64,000 nt of DNA, taken from the NCBI GenBank assembly GCA_947044365.1, contig OX345636.1, positions 12,667,309 through 12,731,308 on the forward strand. The letters run 5' to 3'. The translations under genes were made by a program, and so were the position numbers. Of this stretch, positions 22,690 through 35,700 are shown one piece after another (position 1 is the stretch's first letter; every line of letters starts with the position of its first letter). Under the pieces are notes generated by a model. It ran no database searches. It saw only the letters and a list, made by a program, of their open reading frames with translations, and was not told the origin of the DNA. This stretch comes from Petrosia ficiformis (lineage: Eukaryota; Porifera; Demospongiae; Haplosclerida; Petrosiidae).

Positions 22690-23328
22690 TACATATACAT
22701 GTATATGTAGATGTATACTTTTATATGTAACAGATCATTAGTATCAGCTAATATACACGTACATATATATGTAACAGATCATTAGCATCAGCTAATATAC
22801 ATGTATATATATGTAATAGATCATTAGTATCAGCTAATATACACTTAGATGTATATGTAATAGATCATTAGTATCAGCTAATATACACGTACATGTATAT
22901 GTAATAGATCATTAGTATCAGCTAATATACACGTGCATGTATATGTAATAGATCATTAGTATCAGCTAATATACATTTATATATATGTAATAGATCACTA
23001 GTATCAGCTAATATACATTTATATATATGTAATAGATCACTAGTATCAGCTAATATTCACGTACATGTATATGTAATAGATCAGTAGTATCAGCTAATAT
23101 ACACGTGCATGTATATGTAATAGATCATTAGTATCAGCTAATATACACGTGCATGTACATGTATATGTAATAGATCATTAGTATCAGCTAATATACACGT
23201 GCATGTATATGTAACAGATCATTAGTATCAGCTAATATACATGTATATATATGTAATAGATCATTAGTATCAGCTAATATACACGTACATGTATATGTAA
23301 TAGATCATTAGTATCAGCTAATATACAC
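22690..23328. repeat. Minisatellite, 14 units with 44/42-bp period
   Basis: GATCATTAGTATCAGCTAAT-type units begin at 22733, 22777, 22819, 22863, 22907, 22951, 22993, 23035, 23079, 23123, 23173, 23217, 23259 and 23303. Spacings are 44 or 42 bp, with one of 50. Each unit holds an inverted pair ATTAG...CTAAT with a 6-base loop, and an ACATGTATATGTA stretch. The array stops exactly where a TIR element starts at about 23330. Confidence 0.9.
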
Positions 23329-23329
23329 G

Positions 23330-23997
23330 TTTGTGTCATAGTAATGACGCACCAAAGACACTGCGCGGGATGTAAATTCACTAGAAATGTCTACACCACA
23401 AACGTTTTATAATCTGCTTACAAGTGTGATACAAACATGCTATAATTTTTTTCAATCAAAAAATTATCAAACATTCATTTCTTGAAATCAATGAAATTTT
23501 ACAATAAACACAAGTAGCAATGTTTTAGAAACATACATATACATAGTAACCAAACTCATACCAGCATTGAAGCTAAATCACTTGATACAACCAATCAACA
23601 ACCATGTAAATCACCAAAATCATTAAAACAACAAAAGATCAGAGGAACTATCGCACAACAAAACATTCACTGGGCATGCTTCATCGAGATGGTAAGTGGC
23701 TAACGACTTTTGTGGGCTTACAAATCATTGAGTGGCAGGTAGGTCGTCATCGACTTCTTCTGTTTCACACTCTTTTTCAAACATGCCATCATTTTCATCA
23801 ACTTTTATAGTGCTCTTTCGTCTCTTGAGAGATAAATTTCGCCGTTTCAGAACAGGGCTAGACATTCGCAGCTGCCTGAAATCAGAGGAATAGTGAAACG
23901 TGAGTTTGTGGTTTGACTGGTTTCTCCAATGACGTCACTTCGTTTCTATGGGAACTGCTTAGTAACTTTTGATGTGCGTCATTACTAGGACACAAAT
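23330..23997. mobile_element. TIR element abutting the minisatellite
   Basis: The left end reads TTTGTGTCATAGTAATGACG and the right end CGTCATTACTAGGACACAAA; the latter's complement matches the former at all but one position, and the match runs on into GCAC. The span is about 668 bp. I could not find a clear target duplication. On the - strand, 23725-23875 is an open frame after a good acceptor-like site (TTTCAG). It encodes a basic stretch (LKRRNLSLKRRKST) then an acidic tail (ETEEVDDDLPATQ) before TGA. That could be the last exon of the element's own protein or a captured host exon; I do not recognise it. Confidence 0.6.
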
Positions 23998-24000
23998 TAC

Positions 24001-24110
24001 TTATAACACGTCTAGTTGGGCAGTATCTGATTTACAGTCACCTCCCCCTCGGGTTCTACGCGCCCTAGGAATCAGTGACTGTAAATCAGATACAGTCCTC
24101 CTAGGGACAT
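24001..24110. repeat. Foldback element with GC-rich loop
   Basis: GTATCTGATTTACAGTCAC (24023-24041) is perfectly complementary to GTGACTGTAAATCAGATAC (24075-24093). The 33-bp loop is GC-rich (CTCCCCCTCGGG), unlike the AT-rich surroundings. The arm motif TATCTGATTTA recurs at 25752 and near 25929. Confidence 0.8.
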
Positions 24111-24853
24111 ATGTACATGTACATTGTATGTGTAATGAATTATTTTTCAGGACTATACAGATTAAGATACATACACTGTAGTGACTGTACTATATCATTA
24201 TCACACATCATTAGTTTTAGAGACTTTCTATTGACATAGTCGCAAATCAAAATAATTATAAAATTCAAAACGATGAAAAATAGGACAGAAAATAAACAAC
24301 ACAATTAATAGATTTGTTCAAACCTCATGTCTGATTAAAGATCATTCATAAATAGTTTTAGAAACCATTCGATACATATACCTGTGTGTCACGATCTCAA
24401 GACTAATTGACTTCTTAATGTACAATAAGACAATAATCATGTTTTCTGTCTAGACACTGGACAATTTATATTGTTGTTCCAGAGCCATCTTATGCTTCAG
24501 CTCTGTATATAAATAAACTGCTAATTAAAGTCAATTGTTGATCAAGTGAACCTGTGACACTATGAAAGACATGTGCTGGTTCCACCTAGTACCTTCATCA
24601 TTATCTATGTAGATTAGCGAAGTAATGATTCAGATTTTCATCATCCAATGAGAATTGATGTCTAAGCTGATAATTAAATTGGTAATCAGTCATTATACAG
24701 TATATCTAGGTTAGTTTTGACTAGTGATGTTACCAATACTGCAATACGTATACTAATTAATAATGTAATTTTAATTGCAATGTCACTGAAAGTTTATATT
24801 CTGATACCAAACATTGCTATTGAATTTATTGAAGGAACTTCCCTTCCAACAGC

Positions 24854-25740
24854 CACAATCACCTCTACCACAACCACTTTCCCATCAGCAGACACCTCCA
24901 CCACTACCACTACCTATTCTGTCCCCCCAACTACCATATTCCACCGGCATCCCTCCACTCTTTAGCAACCATCTTTCTCCAACTCCAATTACATCAGCTC
25001 TTACACTTGTAAGTATAACTGTATTGATGCTACTAACACTCGCAATTTTTCTTATAAATTTTGAGACAAGAATATGCCACCTCATCTCAGGTGAATTTAC
25101 CTGAATCCATCAATGGCTGGATGTTATGGAAGTTCAGCTTAAAGATTCAAAAGAGAACATCGAAAGAATACAAATAGCAATATCTACTGCAGCAGCAAAA
25201 AAAAATCAAAAAAGTCAGTTTTTTTATAAACGATTGTGTGTGATGTTTCCATAATTCCTTTCGGCAGGCAGATACAAGCAAGCAATACAGTACAACCTGA
25301 TTTTCAGGCAGAATAGCTAGGTTGTGAAAATCATGTTGACAGCGACACTGGTAGATGGCTGGGTGAACACAAAATGTACCTCAAATTACTGGACATAAGA
25401 ACGAGCAACTCATGGCATTAAAACCTCTAGCTTGTTTTTTTCACAATAGACGAATTGGCAAATTGCAATTGCACACAAACAGGTGGTCAGGATCTACTCG
25501 ACCCTAGGATTGATTCTTCAGGGAATCAAAAGTAAGTTGTATATATACAATGTATACATGTATATACAGTTATGTCTGTCATTCATTACAATTCATCTCA
25601 GAACATGTAGACATCTATTTCCTGTGGAATCAAAGCACGAAAGCAAAAGAAGATGAAAAGAGATAGTTCAAAAAAGAAAGTGCAGAGATGCCAGGAAGAA
25701 ACTGAAACAAAAGAATGCAGCATAAACAATAATAATTATT
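24854..25740 (+). other. Possible exons of an unrecognised gene
   Basis: Several + strand pieces look exon-like. 24854-25010 follows CTTCCCTTCCAACAG and ends before GTAAGT; it encodes a proline-rich stretch (QSPLPQPLSHQQTPPPLPLP). 25448-25530 encodes ELANCNCTQTGGQDLLDPR and also ends at GTAAGT. 25130-25250 and 25630-25740 hold charged open frames (VQLKDSKENIERIQIA; KKMKRDSSKKKVQRCQEE). No start codon, no homology that I recognise and no consistent phase chain were found. They may belong to one gene, to fragments, or to chance. Confidence 0.25.
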
Positions 25741-25751
25741 ATAAGTATAGG

Positions 25752-25864
25752 TTATAACACCCTATGAGTGCTATATCAGATTTATAATCACCGAGCACGA
25801 GGGCCGCAGGCCCGTGGGCGAGGTGATTATAATTCTGATATAGCACGAGTAGGCGTGTTATAAT
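25752..25864. repeat. Foldback element with GC-rich loop
   Basis: Arms of about 40 bp (TTATAACACCC ... GCTATATCAGATTTATAATC and its inverted partner ending TGTTATAATT) flank the loop GAGCACGAGGGCCGCAGGCC. The loop is partly palindromic itself (GGGCCGCAGGCCC). The same GCACGAGGG word appears in the 63730 foldback. A solo arm (GCTATATCTGATTTATAAAC) lies near 25929. Confidence 0.85.
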
Positions 25865-26261
25865 TAATATATTTCACGAAAGACAAGTCTGTTTCGACGG
25901 CAGGTTTTATATCTGACTACAGGGTGCTATATCTGATTTATAAACCTGTGGTTTACTTTGATGTTTTGCCATATCGGGATATATTTATGTATATAACACA
26001 CACATAACAATTTTCTATGTAAAAATTATTCCAATAACAACAATTAACACACACACAATAGCATCCATCTACGATGTGTTGTTTTTTTAGACCAGCTACT
26101 CTCCTCGGTTGTTTCTTGCAATCAATACCAGCCACTCCCCGAAAACGGCATGGACTCCTTCGATTCAGTCACACTGAGTTCTAGTTACAATGTATATATT
26201 TTATGTTGTTTAATAGCGTCTCTTTGCTTGTATACAAAATGCTAGTCAGCTGTTAGTTTTA

Positions 26262-26395
26262 CAGTATCGTCACATAGCTCATCTTCGTAATCTGAGAGTT
26301 CCATACTCACATGGCTTTGTAGATCGATGGCGCTAAAACTTCCGTTTATCCACTTCTCCAACACAATGTAGTGTCTTTTTTTAGCATAAATAAAT
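26262..26395 (-). other. Unassigned exon-like open frame
   Basis: On the - strand a frame reads KKRHYIVLEKWINGSFSAID, then LQSHVSMELSDYEDELCDD, before TAG. It has a balanced, protein-like composition but no ATG, and a possible donor (CAT|GTGAGT) lies inside it. I do not recognise it. It does not match the glycoside hydrolase whose exons end just above it at 26791. Confidence 0.2.
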
Positions 26396-26790
26396 AAAGA
26401 ATCTTGTTTGGTTTATCCACATCTCAGACTCAGTTTTCTTCTCCAACATAATTATCTTGGTAATGGTGTCAATTGCAACTATTTAATGCTATTTTAATTA
26501 ACTATATAACCCCCGTGGGAATATTTATGGGAATTGGTGAAAATTCACGTGATTACATTATGATTACATGGAATCACGTTAGCGTAATCACGCGAGCACC
26601 TAGCAGGATTAATCTATTTTCCCATATCCATTTTCACTCGAGACAGTTTGAACAAATCAATTAAATATGTGGTCATTTACACTCCTATTTCTACAACGTT
26701 CTGTTCATTTACATCCATACATGTAATCTATGTTACATAAATAAGTAATACATCAATGAATAGACGAACAGACAACAGAGAAAGGGTGAC

Positions 26791-29700
26791 CTTAGAATCA
26801 AAAGAGAATCTTGAAACAGGAATATTCTCGGGTCCTCCGTGTACATCAAAATGTTTACAACCAGCATTAGCTCTTACATAACGAGGATCATCTGAGATAA
26901 GAAATAAGTATTTATTACAGTTTTGTTTTGGTTTGAAAATAGTGAATGCTTTTAGTTATAGTAATATGTCAAGCTTTTAGTTTAGTTATAGTGGATTAAC
27001 TAAGGTAATATTAGGCTTACTAAAAGGGTTTAAGTTACATTTTAAATTCTAGTTTTGTTTTAGTTTACTATAACTATAACTGAAACCCCTTTAGTAAGGC
27101 ATTTTGAATTTTAGTTAACTAAACTATAACTAAATTAGAAGTCTACTGTAATAACTATAACTAACTAAAATGAAAATTCACCAATAATAGGCACTTTTAG
27201 TTAGTTGTAACTATCACTTTAAAGGGTTGGCTTAAATCTTGCATCTTCCATAAAAGTTGAAAACAAAAGTCTTATACATACCATTGTGAAATGGAAGGGT
27301 CCTGTAATAATGTTAAAAGGGTCTGGGTCTGATAAATTATAATAATCAATTAAATTTTTTTGAGGTATCGTTATTTAATAGAATAATACCTAGTGGGTGT
27401 TATGATGATGTAGATAGAGGCCTTACGATGATATGAAGAGAGGTCACATAGAAAACCATAAAATGGGTACTAAAGTCTGTTCACATTCACTATGACCTCA
27501 AAATTAGGATGTGATGACTTTATATGTAATATAGTGTATAGTTTTGTGTAATAAGGTTAATACATGATTATATGTAACTCAATAATGCGTTTATCAATTG
27601 AAATTCGACATACACAAAAAAATACGGGAAAGATAATTCCAATGTGTATGAAAATGGTGAAGGTAAAAAGATTGTTGGTCTTAAAGTTATGAACATTTCC
27701 CTGAGGTCAAGGTGAATGTGAATGACCTAAACATGTAGCTACATGTGTATATTCAATGGTAATATGAATGTACATGTACATTGATTTTATGAAAAGGGCC
27801 TTATGGGGTAAAGTGCAATTCAGTGACTAGTTCAACAGCTACATACAACACAGTTGATATTGAAACTGAGTATTCTGATACAATATAAAATAGCTCAGAC
27901 CATGTAATGTTTGTAAACTAGTCTGTACTATATGAAGAATGTGAAGTTCACTTGAACAATGTTGTAATCGGTTATATACCCTGTACAATGTACATGTAGG
28001 TAGGTACATATATGTACATGTAGCTATCGACTGAATTCATAAAATTAACCAATCATCTTCTTTATACACACATGACATGTGCAAGATCAAAATTTTCAAT
28101 TTCTAAATTGCTCCAAGTGTTTATGCATGTACATGTACGGTAGGAGCCAAAAAAAAACGTTCTGTACTGTCATGGCTATACTTGGAAAGACTTTTGTGAA
28201 TTGTAATTCCATGAAATTGAAATGTCACACCATGGCTTGACAGGCAAAAAAAAAACATTCCGTTCTTTTGTGCGAAGTGTAATTCCATGAAATTAAAATG
28301 TCAAGCCATGGTGTGACACTTTCATAAGCGTAATTCTCCTTTTTTTTTTAACGAGTGCGTATGCTCATGCACTCACGTTAGGAGCCTCGTGGTCTGAGTA
28401 ACACAATGGCTGTCTTGGTGAGATGGATCGATAACGGGTCCAGTAGGTACGATGGTAAAACAGAGTATATCGCTTCAGAGAGTGTCATAGAGTTGAATGG
28501 AGTAGAAGGAAAGTTTGAGGAGTTTAAACCTGGTGATAAAATGGTATCCATTACTGTTTACAAACACAGAAGAATTAAGAAATGGAAAGCCATTGTTGTA
28601 GAGGAAAATCCTCAAAAAAGGCACGAGTCAGAAGAGTTCAAAAGAGTTGGACAGAAGAGAACCAAAGGTACATACACATTATCAAAGTACTGTATGTGCT
28701 AATAAATTTTATATTAATTTTTATAATATTTTTCAGATGGTAAAATACTTGACGAACATTCACCTACTCGAAGTGATCCTGTTTATGATGCTACAACTTT
28801 AGACGAAATTAGCAAAATACCCAAAGGCAGTTGTCAAGCTCAGGCTTCTAATTTTGTTGATACTTCAAGACATGAAATAGTGTTGCCAACTTTTTCTTCT
28901 GACATCAATAAGGGATCTATTAGCACCAACAATGAAAATACTGAAGCGACAGGTAGACAACTAATGATAATTATATTCAGTAACATAATCATTTCTTAAT
29001 CTAAGAGAAAAACTGGATTATACTCAGCCTATAATATACATACAGTGACAGGTAAACAACTAGTGATATGTTCAGCAACATATTCTCTCACAGATCAACT
29101 TATAAATACCGATGATAACCCAGCCTATAATATTGACAGATAGCCAACTAATATTCACCAACATAATTAATTCTTAATCTCATAGATGAACTGGATGATA
29201 CCCAGCCTATAATAAGTGAAAGGTAGACAACTAGTGATATGTTCAGCGACATAATCTCTCACAGATGAACTTATAAATACCAATGATAACCCAGCCTATA
29301 ATATACACACAGCGACAGATAGCCAACTAATATTCACCAACATAATCTAACAGATGAACCCTATAATAAGTGACAGGTAGATTACTAGTGATATGTTCAG
29401 CAACATAATCTCTCACAGATGAACTTATAAATACCGATGATAACCCAGCCTATAATACACACACAGCGACAGATAGCAAACTAATATTCAGCAACATAAT
29501 CTAACAGATGAACCCTATAATAAGTGACAGGTAGATTACTAGTGATATGTTCAGCAACATAATCTCTCACAGATGAACTTATAAATACCGATGATAACCC
29601 AGCCTATAATACACACACAGCGACAGATAGCCAACTAATATTCACCAACATAATCTAACAGATGAACCCTATAATAAGTGACAGGTAGATTACTAGTGAT

Positions 29701-32700
29701 ATGTTCAGCAACATAATCTCTCACAGATGAACTTATAAATACCGATGATAACCCAGCCTATAATATACACACAGTGACAGATAGCCATGTAATATTTAGC
29801 AACATAATTTCATAGATGAACTGGATGATACCCAGCCTATAATAAGTGACAGGTAGACAACTAGTGATATGTTCAGCAGCATAATCTATCACAGATGAAC
29901 TTATAAATACTGATGATAACCCAGCCTATAATATACACACAGTGACAGATAACCAACTAATATTCACCAACATACGTAATCAATTCTTAATCTAACAGAT
30001 GAACTGGATGATACCCAGCCTATAATAAGTTACAGGTAGATAACTAGTGATACATAATCTCTCACAGATGAACTTATAAATACTGATGATAACCCAGCCT
30101 ATAATATTGACAGATAGCCAACTAATATTCACCAACATAATCAATTCTTAATCAGAATTGGATGATACCCACCCTATGATACATGCACAGTGACATTACA
30201 GAGATATTCTGAGGTAATTGTGAGTATACAGTCACAAGCACTTCAATTGTTATTCAGTATGGTTTATTGAAGCTTTGTGTATACTCAGAAGCATTAAGGT
30301 ATATTGTACATGTACATAATTAAAATTAATAATTGATAAAAAGAGCTAGGAAATATACGTAGATGCCTCTTGTGTCTCTCTCTCTGTACATCGTGTAGGT
30401 TGAAACAGGAAGGCATAGCATAATTATGCAAAAAAAATCATTTAACCAATCCCAATCAAACACAGCAGTCATGAAAGACTGCTCAACAGTTTTCATACAG
30501 CGGCAGTCAATGCAAAAGAATCCCAAATGCAACAATCAACAACAGCAAGGAGAATAAGAGCAAGCAATTCTGATAAGAGATTATAGCCATTATCTATGAT
30601 GAAGAATACCCAGATGAACGACCATACTTATTAGAGAAGACCTAAAGGATAACAATAAAATTGCTAAGATACACTTCTGGGATGACACATATTCTGGTAG
30701 ATGGAGACTATATATGTTCAAATCTGATTGTACATGTAAGAGGTTACAAGGAAGGCAAAGTGTGAACTCGACTCATGAGATAGCACGGCAAAGAAACCCA
30801 CTTATCATTGAATCTGTACGACATAATCCAAAGAACTACAAATGTATATGTCAAACTTGACTCAAGTGATAAGAAAAGATGTAAGGTTGATTACATATAC
30901 ATGTACATGTAGGCTTACATTTACATGTATATGTAAGGCATTATTATGATATGCATAATTAGAAACAAAGGAAAACAGTCAGGCATCTGACTAGGAATTG
31001 AACCCATATCTTGTCAGACACTCTCATTCTGATCCACCAGACCCCTTGACAGTAGAAGCATCAACTGTGTTGTGCAAGACGACCTAATTATGTGTAGATA
31101 TCATATCTGTGCATGGGTTTGAGATTAATATTAATCTGATTGGCTGGAAGGATGTTGGATTGTACTATATGTAATACCAAAGTTAGCTTCAATCCTAGGA
31201 TCTACATGTAACTGGCTTAAGCTGACAAACAGTATCCTAACCAGCAGAAACAAAGCTATCTGTGTGGTCCCTTCAGTCAGTGATGTGTCATGATGTATGC
31301 CATCAGTTATCTTTTCAAGTACAAATAAAAAGAACACAGGCTCTTCCATGGATTCACAAATTCACTGTTTTGGTAGTACACATACCTGAAGCATACATAC
31401 ATATACCATATGGTCAGTGCTAGGCAAACTATTAGATCCAAGGCTTATATTCAAAGCTGATATACAGGCATGTGAGAATTAGAAACATGCAATAATTTTT
31501 TCATTGTTTCAAATTCTCTCATATCTTCATATCCTAGTTATAACGTGTTATATCAACGTTCAGTGGCTTTCTGTGCAAAATGGCAAAATAGCGAGTTTTT
31601 GACAGGTTAGGTAAGCATTTGCTCAAAATTATTATGGGTCACATCTATGCATACTAACTAGGAGTATGGTTGCTAAATTTAAACTCCTGAAAGAATTAGC
31701 ATCACCACATACGTAATTTCATGTGCCTGTTGTGTACACGCAACTGAAATGTTGATACTTTTGAATTTTGTGTGGTGTTGAAATTTCAATGACTGTTACA
31801 TGCACTTTTGTAATGAATGTTGAAAATTCAATTCCTGTTTATGTCAACATCATGAAAATTCAATTTGGTGTGTACTAATATCTATTTGTCCTTGCAACAG
31901 TTGAAATTTAATTATCAATTTTTAGCTACTATTATCTAATTATCAATTTTTAGCTACTATTATCTAATTATCAATTTTTAGCTCTAATTATCATTTTTAT
32001 GGTCCACTGGGCCATCCTTTATTATTGCTTTCCATGTGGTTTAATATATATATATATATAGTTAAGAAATTTGGGTCATTATTGGGGCTCGGTGAATTAA
32101 TGGGCACGGCATGTAAAAGAATGCACACTGAAGCTATGGACCAACAGGAAGATTCAGGAAGAATTTAAAGTGTTATATATAGCAGAGAAATGGTATGCAA
32201 GAAGCAACAAGTAAGTGTAATAAGTTTCAGACTTGATGAAGTCATTATTTAGAACCTTGAAACAGTACTTCAGTTTCTGTGCACTTAGCCTGACTGCAGT
32301 TACACTTACTGTGGTGGAGCTAGAAAGTAACTTTATTGGCAAAAATGCTTGGAGCCAGTGCTCGATGTTGTAGCCGGGACTACCTCAATTGTGTTTGATT
32401 TGATGCAGTGCTTTGCTAGTGATAGTCATGATACGATAGTAGTTATGTTTAGATGTCTGTAGTTGTGCCCAGGAGTCTTGTCAAGTCTGGAAACAGAAAC
32501 CATGAGTGATATAAATTGTCATAACTTTATAACCGAAAGGTTTTATCAAAAGCCTGTTGTTAATTTTGATCCTTGTATGATTTGAAGTCTGCCAGTAGCT
32601 CATTTGAGCCATCAATGTTTGTAATTTTCCCAATTTTTTGCAAACACACACACACACACAGACACACAATATGATTACCATACCTTTCCGCCTACGCTTC

Positions 32701-35700
32701 GCAGCGAGGGTAATTATATATTATATACATGTATATCTGACTTAATTTTCAAAAATGGACTTTGTACTGCAAAATAATTTTGTTCAAACACTTAAGTTGA
32801 ATTGCTCGTCAGTCTGCCATTTTGTAAAGGAAGTCACTGAAATGAAAGAAGCTTAATGAAAACACATCCTGGATACCATATATCATTGACTTTCTCTACA
32901 AAATGGTGGAATGGTAAGCAAATGAATGTAAATGTTTGAGCAAAATTATCTTGTGGGAATACCGGAATAGATCTCTTTATGAAAATTAGGTCACATATTA
33001 ATATAATAGTTTACCTCCTTGAAGACCAGTGACATAAGCATGACCCAGATATCCTGACAACCAGGGATCCTCTCCATAGGTTTCCTATAGTAATTGTTAA
33101 CATTAATTTAAAATGTAAAAAAATTGGGTAACAATCTTTTTAAAAATACATGTACTTCTTGGAAACATTGCCTTACTAAAATAACAGTAAATAGTATATG
33201 CCAATAGAAAGTCCACATACAGTAACAATAATTATTTTAATTCTTCTGTCAGTATAGTATAGTAACTACTGTCTCACTACTGTGGTGTTGAATTGACAAG
33301 TACACCAATTAATGTCAAAACTACTATTCAACTACTGAAGTGTGAAAATGAAACTACTGAGTAATTTTTATTGATATTTACTGTATATACGTATACATGT
33401 ATATTGTATACCACTAAATAAAAGTTGTCCATTTGCCCTTTTTCAACAAATGCCACTTCATTATATCCATAATTATATCAAAAGTGACTGTTACAATGAT
33501 AGCATCAGTAAGAAGTGGCCTCTTTTCTCTTTGTAATAATTAGCATATTACATGCACATGTATGTAGCTCAGCCAAAATTTGAATATGAGCTTGGCCAGA
33601 CTCATGACATACAATATGCAACATGTTCTGATATTTTATAGTATTGTCATAAACACATGTCATGTGATTACTTATGAATTACGAATGAATATTTGGATGA
33701 TCAAAATGATGGATGGATGAATGAATGTATGGATAATTAAATGTATATCAGACATGGGGCGAAGGCCTTTAGAAAATAATTGAGCATAATTACAAGTACA
33801 CAGTTAAAGTGCTTGAGGCTGTAAACTCTTTGTGCAGTCAAACAGGTGGAAGTGCTTTGAGCACAAGCTGAAGCACCTTGAAAATGTTTCAAGCATAATT
33901 TAAGCACATTTCTAATCAAGCAACACAAAACATTTTTTAGCCATATGAATTAGATTAATGTTACATTTTATAAACATTACTTTATCTATACTGTCTTTCA
34001 TTCGGCATCGTTTAGGCTTAAACATCTTCCAGCTACATACATGTATGTACATTGCACGTTAAAAACTTATTTGAACTATCTGAAGAATGTGCTAATTTCT
34101 AAAACTGTCTTGAAGCATTTCTGCTTAACAAGCACTTAATTGTGCTTCATAAGCACTTTTAATAAAAGTACTCAAGCATGCACTTTACCCAGAAAAAGGC
34201 TTAGAGTACCTTCTACCACAGCAAGAATGTGCACGCTCCATATATTTATATATGAATGAATAAAGGTATGGATCATTGAATGTATGGGATAATCAGGGTA
34301 AAAGGATTTGCCATACGCAATTATATATGTACACATTCATACTTACTTGGTTTCTTCCCCACCTGGGATCTCTCAATATATTAAGAACTGGACTCCTATA
34401 GTTAAATACATACGAGTATGTAAATGAAAATGTATGTGCCTAGCATGCTAGCAAAAGGCTTAAAACAAACAAACATATCTAAGCAGCCACAACGGCTTAG
34501 GATTGGTACATATATATAAATATATATTATATATACATTGTAACTTATATAAAGAAATTAATAAATACAAAATTTAAATGGCTTAGAAATTTTAGGTACA
34601 GCCACAATGGTTTAGAAAGGAATGGAGCACTGAATGCTGAGTCATGTACACGAAATTAGTAATAAGTGGTATTGCTATTTTTATATTTTAGGTATATACA
34701 TGCATAGTTATACAATATTGCACAAGATATAGAAAGAAAGCATAGCTTGTTGTAATAACTAATAGCTGTTCTAACTGACAGACATTGCAAGAACCTTTGG
34801 AATGTAAGAGCTAAGTGCTTCAATTGTACTTCATTTCAAGTAGTGATTCGATAGCGATAGGCTTCAAGCTAGATGAGTTGTGTTTCAATGAACTCTTTTG
34901 CTACCTACATGTATGAGTTACAAAAAAATGTGATAACTTTAAAACAGAAAGGTTTTAGCAAAAACCTGTTGGTACTTTTGATTTTTGTATGATTTGAAGT
35001 CTGCTGGTAGTATTTTGAAAGTGCTAATGTTCATAGGTTTGCTGGAAGTTTGCCAGCAGCCAGACAGAACAATTACAGTAACTGTATGCAGGCAAGAGTT
35101 AATAAAGAGCATTGGTTATCACAAAGTAATTATACGAATGTTTTCTATTTTGTGATGATAGGTATTTGAACCACTAAGTCTATACATCACAAAATTCAAT
35201 TAGTTAAAATAACTGGTTGATTGGATAGTACAGTTGTAAGGTTAGTTGCATGTATAGATGAGATACATGTAGTTACATCATTCCAGGAACTTGGTCAATT
35301 AACAGACAGGATATGAAAAGAATGCTTGCTGGAGCTCTATAACCAGTTGGACAATAACAATTGATCATACAAGCTTTATAGACCAGTTGGACAATAACAA
35401 TTGATCAGAGTTTGTATGATTATTTGTTATTGTCCAACTGGTCTATAAACAAGGGTGTGAAAATAGTTAACTGACTGCCCGGCATTTTGACCTATTTTTA
35501 CCACTCTTGTCCTGCTCCCCACATACTTTGTATACAGCTCAGCTTCAATTTACCGGACATTCACAGATTTATTGGACAAGGCCCTGCATGACTGGCTGTT
35601 TCCACACCTCTGTCTATAAAGCTTGTAGACCCCTTTTCACTTGCTCAGTCACATACTATGCCACATGTAAGTTATAACAAGGTATGTGGTGATATACATT

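Noticed and set aside
22690..23328. CRISPR-like array of repeats and spacers
   Set aside because: The whole 44-bp unit repeats without unique spacers, there are no cas genes and the genome is eukaryotic; it is a minisatellite.
24717..24965. Thr-rich open frame (STTTTFPSADTSTTTTT)
   Set aside because: It is another frame of the proline-rich exon candidate at 24854-25010, which has the better splice signals; no family recognised.
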